Shown here piece by piece: positions 61,297 through 64,000 of a stretch of DNA of 64,000 bases (positions are counted from its first letter, which is position 1; the number at the start of each line of letters is the position of its first letter). The notes under the pieces are model-generated. The model saw only the letters and a list, made by a program, of their open reading frames with translations, made no database searches and was not told where the DNA came from. Origin of the DNA: Sporosarcina sp. ACRSL (GTDB lineage Bacteria; Bacillota; Bacilli; Bacillales_A; Planococcaceae); the NCBI RefSeq assembly GCF_022346605.1, contig NZ_JAKRNT010000014.1, positions 39,118-103,117 on the forward strand. Direction: 5' to 3'. Made by a program: the position numbers and the translations under genes.

Positions 61297-63708
61297 ATGT
61301 TAGTATCAACAAAATGGCTAAATGAGTATGTCAACATAAATGGAATAGACCCAGCAGACTTAGCAGAAAAAATTACACGTTCAGGCATCGAGGTGGATTC
61401 CATCATCGATCGCGCCAAAGGCATGACGAATGTAGTCGTCGGACTCGTGAAGGAATGTGTAAAGCATCCGGAAGCGGATAAATTGAAAATTTGCCAAGTG
61501 GACGTAGGGGAAGAAACGACACAAATCATTTGTGGAGCACCGAATGTCGCAGAAGGGCAAAAAGTGATTGTCGCACGACCTGGAGCCGTTCTTCCAGGTG
61601 GTATAAAAATCAAAAAAGCAAAATTGCGTGGCGAGGAATCAAACGGGATGATCTGTTCCCTACAAGAGCTAGGAATTGAAGGGAAACTTGTGCCGAAAGC
61701 GTATGCAGAAGGCATCTATGTATTGCCTCAAGATGCTATGCCAGGTGACAATGCATTGCCATTACTCGGCCTGGACGATACAGTACTTGAATTTGATTTG
61801 ACGCCGAACCGCTCCGATGCGCTTAGTATGCTAGGTGTCGCTTATGAAGTAGGTGCGATTTTATCCCAAGGGATTGCACTTCCAAAAATAGATTATCCGA
61901 CATCAATGGAAAAAGCTGAAGATAAGTTGAAGTTGCGAGTTGATGCTACGACCGACAATCCGATGTATGTGGCGAAAGTCGTAAAAAATATTAAAGTGGC
62001 CGAGTCTCCGTTATGGTTACAAAGCTATTTAATGGCTGCTGGCGTCCGACCGCATAATAATGTTGTCGATGTAACAAATTACGTCCTCATGGAATACGGC
62101 CAACCGTTACATGCATTCGACTACGACCGTCTTGAAACAGGCGAAATCGTCGTACGTCATGCCGAAGAGGGCGAAAAGATAACGACACTTGATGATGTCG
62201 AACGGACTTTACATTCTCACAACCTCGTTATCACGAACGGCAAAGAGCCAGTTGCGCTAGCGGGTGTCATGGGTGGCGCAAATTCAGAAGTTCATGATGG
62301 AACAACGACGGTCGTTATCGAATCAGCATATTTCGCGCCGTCATCGGTTCGTCGCACTTCCAAGGAAGTCGGTCTCCGAAGCGATGCGAGCACCCGTTTC
62401 GAAAAAGGCGTTGATCCAAACCGAGTTCAGGAAGCGGCGGAACGTGCTGCCCAACTTCTCGCTGAACTCGCTGATGGAGAAGTGCTAGAAGGATCAGTCA
62501 TCTTTGATGAACTTGATAAGACAGCGGAACGCATTACAATCTCACCAGACTATATTAATAGCCGCCTTGGCATGAAAATCTCGATGGATGAAATGCTTAC
62601 AATTTTGGAGCGACTCCGCATCCCGACACAGGCGATCAATGGCCAGCTCGTCATCGACGCGCCAACACGGAGGCAGGACTTGAAGATTAAGGAAGATATT
62701 ATCGAGGAAATCGCACGTATGCACGGCTATGACGAAATCCCGAAGACGCTTCCAGTGTCCGAGTCGACACCAGGAGGGTTGACACCATATCAGGCGAAAC
62801 GCCGAAACGTCCGCCAATTCCTAGAAGGGGCGGGGCTTTATCAGGCAATTACTTATTCATTGACATCCAAAGAACAATCACAAGCATATGCTTTGGAAAC
62901 AGCACCGGTGACGGAATTGCTTATGCCAATGAGCGAGGATCGGAGCGTACTCCGTCAAAGCTTAGTCCCGCATCTGTTAGAAGCGGCTACGTATAATGTC
63001 GCCCGCCGAACTGATTCTGTTGCACTTTATGAAACCGGATCCGTCTTCCTTGGAGAAGGAGAGGATGGTCTCCCTCGTGAAGTAGAACATTTGGCAGCAG
63101 TCTTAACAGGGAAATGGGTTGACCATCCATGGCAAGCAGAAACGAAGAAGGTCGATTTCTACGTCGTCAAAGGGATTGTAGAAGGGATGATGGACCGTCT
63201 TGGCCTGCTTCAAGGCCTCTCGTTTGAAAAGGCGGTCATTGATGGCATGCATCCTGGGCGGACAGCAAATGTACTATTGAATGGGGAGCAGATCGGCTTC
63301 ATTGGTCAAATTCATCCGACAGAGCAGAAGAAACGGGATTTAAAAGAAACGTACGTAGTGGAATTAAATCTTGCAAAAGTCCTTTCCGTTGAAACGGATG
63401 AACTTCTGTATGTTCCTGTCCCGCGTTTCCCATCCATTTCAAGGGATATTGCACTCGTCGTCGCGAGCGAAACATCAGCTGGCATGCTCGAATCAATTAT
63501 TCGGAAGGCTGGCGGCAAGCTGTTGAAAAATGTGAAGCTGTTCGATTTGTACGAAGGGGATAATGTTGAGGATGGCAAGAAATCACTCGCCTTCTCATTG
63601 ACATATTTTGACCCGGAACGAACTTTGACGGACGAAGAAGTCGTCAAAGCACATGAGAAAGTGTTGAACGCTTTAACTGTAGAAGCAGACGCACAACTTC
63701 GAGGATAA
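61297..63708 (+). CDS. pheT: Phenylalanine--tRNA ligase beta subunit
   Basis: 803 aa, normal length. N-terminal tRNA-binding EMAP-like domain (VKHPEADKLKICQVDVG), the B3/B4 editing domain (GLRSDASTRFEKGVDPNR region), B5, and the C-terminal anticodon-binding ferredoxin-like domain (PRFPSISRDIALVV). It begins 12 bp after pheS in the same T-box operon. A terminator follows. Confidence 0.97.
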   Translation: MLVSTKWLNEYVNINGIDPADLAEKITRSGIEVDSIIDRAKGMTNVVVGLVKECVKHPEADKLKICQVDVGEETTQIICGAPNVAEGQKVIVARPGAVLPGGIKIKKAKLRGEESNGMICSLQELGIEGKLVPKAYAEGIYVLPQDAMPGDNALPLLGLDDTVLEFDLTPNRSDALSMLGVAYEVGAILSQGIALPKIDYPTSMEKAEDKLKLRVDATTDNPMYVAKVVKNIKVAESPLWLQSYLMAAGVRPHNNVVDVTNYVLMEYGQPLHAFDYDRLETGEIVVRHAEEGEKITTLDDVERTLHSHNLVITNGKEPVALAGVMGGANSEVHDGTTTVVIESAYFAPSSVRRTSKEVGLRSDASTRFEKGVDPNRVQEAAERAAQLLAELADGEVLEGSVIFDELDKTAERITISPDYINSRLGMKISMDEMLTILERLRIPTQAINGQLVIDAPTRRQDLKIKEDIIEEIARMHGYDEIPKTLPVSESTPGGLTPYQAKRRNVRQFLEGAGLYQAITYSLTSKEQSQAYALETAPVTELLMPMSEDRSVLRQSLVPHLLEAATYNVARRTDSVALYETGSVFLGEGEDGLPREVEHLAAVLTGKWVDHPWQAETKKVDFYVVKGIVEGMMDRLGLLQGLSFEKAVIDGMHPGRTANVLLNGEQIGFIGQIHPTEQKKRDLKETYVVELNLAKVLSVETDELLYVPVPRFPSISRDIALVVASETSAGMLESIIRKAGGKLLKNVKLFDLYEGDNVEDGKKSLAFSLTYFDPERTLTDEEVVKAHEKVLNALTVEADAQLRG

Positions 63709-63712
63709 AACG

Positions 63713-63754
63713 AAAGACCGCTTGCGGAGATTATCTCCGCAAGCGGTCTTTTTG
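63713..63754 (+). terminator. Intrinsic terminator of pheST
   Basis: AAAGACCGCTTGCGGAGAT pairs with its complement ATCTCCGCAAGCGGTCTTT, then T-run. Confidence 0.92.
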
Positions 63755-63774
63755 ATTATTGGAAGCCCACGCTC

Positions 63775-63879
63775 GAGCCGTTCCGCGCTCGAAGTGAGCC
63801 GTTCCGCGCCCGAAGCGAGCCGTTCCGCGCTCGAAGTGAGCCGTTCCGCGCCCGAAGCGAGCCGTTCCGTGCTCGAAGT
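63775..63879. repeat. 21-bp tandem repeat, five copies
   Basis: Five consecutive 21-bp units beginning GAGCCGTTCCGCGC. Units alternate between ...TCGAAGT and ...CCGAAGC endings, giving a 42-bp higher-order pattern; the last unit has one change (GTGC). Non-coding. The 121 bp after it up to the window end show short inverted repeats (GGCCAGC/GCTGG) but no gene I can support. Confidence 0.9.
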
Positions 63880-64000
63880 GGGTACCGTCAAGAAGTATGT
63901 GTAAAGCACAATCGCCGACAACTCAGCGGATTTTACATGGAGTGGCGGACATGTTAGCCTTGGCAGGCAAGGCCAGCATAATTGTTAGCTGGTGCCATGG

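Overview
The window reads as a low-to-moderate GC Firmicutes chromosome, most likely a spore-forming member of the Planococcaceae (Sporosarcina-like). Supporting signs are the gene order infC-rpmI-rplT-ysdA-ysdB, sspI-ysgA-pheS-pheT behind a phenylalanine T-box, a small acid-soluble spore protein, meso-diaminopimelate dehydrogenase, strong Shine-Dalgarno sequences and Bacillales-type palindromic repeats. The species is inference; spore-forming Bacillales is well supported.

Region 1 (1-22.8 kb) is ordinary core chromosome: translation factor and ribosomal proteins, dUTPase, fhs, a GGDEF protein, an M3 oligopeptidase, a chemotaxis receptor, ferredoxin-NADP reductase, a polysaccharide deacetylase, trhO, catalase with a PerR-like box, and a divergent psd/pssA pair for phosphatidylethanolamine synthesis. 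It ends at a tRNA-Ser(CGA) gene.

Region 2 (22.95-51.82 kb) is an integrated element of about 28.9 kb. A 28-bp direct repeat of the tRNA-Ser 3' end marks both junctions. The left end carries a tyrosine integrase, a small excisionase-like protein, two HTH regulators, a strong attenuator-like hairpin and a Rep_trans-type replication/relaxase protein. I see no conjugation pore genes and no phage structural genes, so it looks mobilisable or plasmid-like rather than self-transmissible. Its cargo includes a 665-aa protein with nine zinc-ribbon repeats around a nuclease domain, and a HEPN-motif protein.

The most unusual content lies inside this element. Two units (29773-35960 and 40122-49985) are each bounded by a 25-bp terminal inverted repeat. 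Each starts with the same ~315-bp left segment and ends with the same 179-bp right segment. Between these are mostly single small genes, all on the + strand, separated by a ~85-93 bp repeat made of two hairpins with the same stem core (AACTAA/TTAGTT) and different loops, with a terminator-like sequence between them. Stop codons usually lie 0-19 bp from the first hairpin, and the next start is usually 18-50 bp after the second. A decayed, oppositely oriented tyrosine recombinase sits in the larger array between one pair of hairpins. The layout resembles an integron (conserved ends, opposed recombinase, one-gene cassettes with hairpin sites), but neither the sites nor the recombinase match integron sequences I know. 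Cargo includes an ECF sigma/anti-sigma pair, an Ntn-hydrolase-like protein, GIY-YIG, PIN and PD-(D/E)XK nucleases, an Imm5-like immunity protein, lipoproteins and small membrane proteins. This fits a store of defence, competition and envelope functions. A function as a recombination system is inference.

Region 3 (51.8-64 kb) is core chromosome again: recQ, an MFS transporter, ddh, an M42 aminopeptidase, argF, sspI, an rRNA methyltransferase, and the T-box-controlled pheST operon. A palindromic repeat lies in the pheS leader and a 21-bp tandem repeat lies after pheT.
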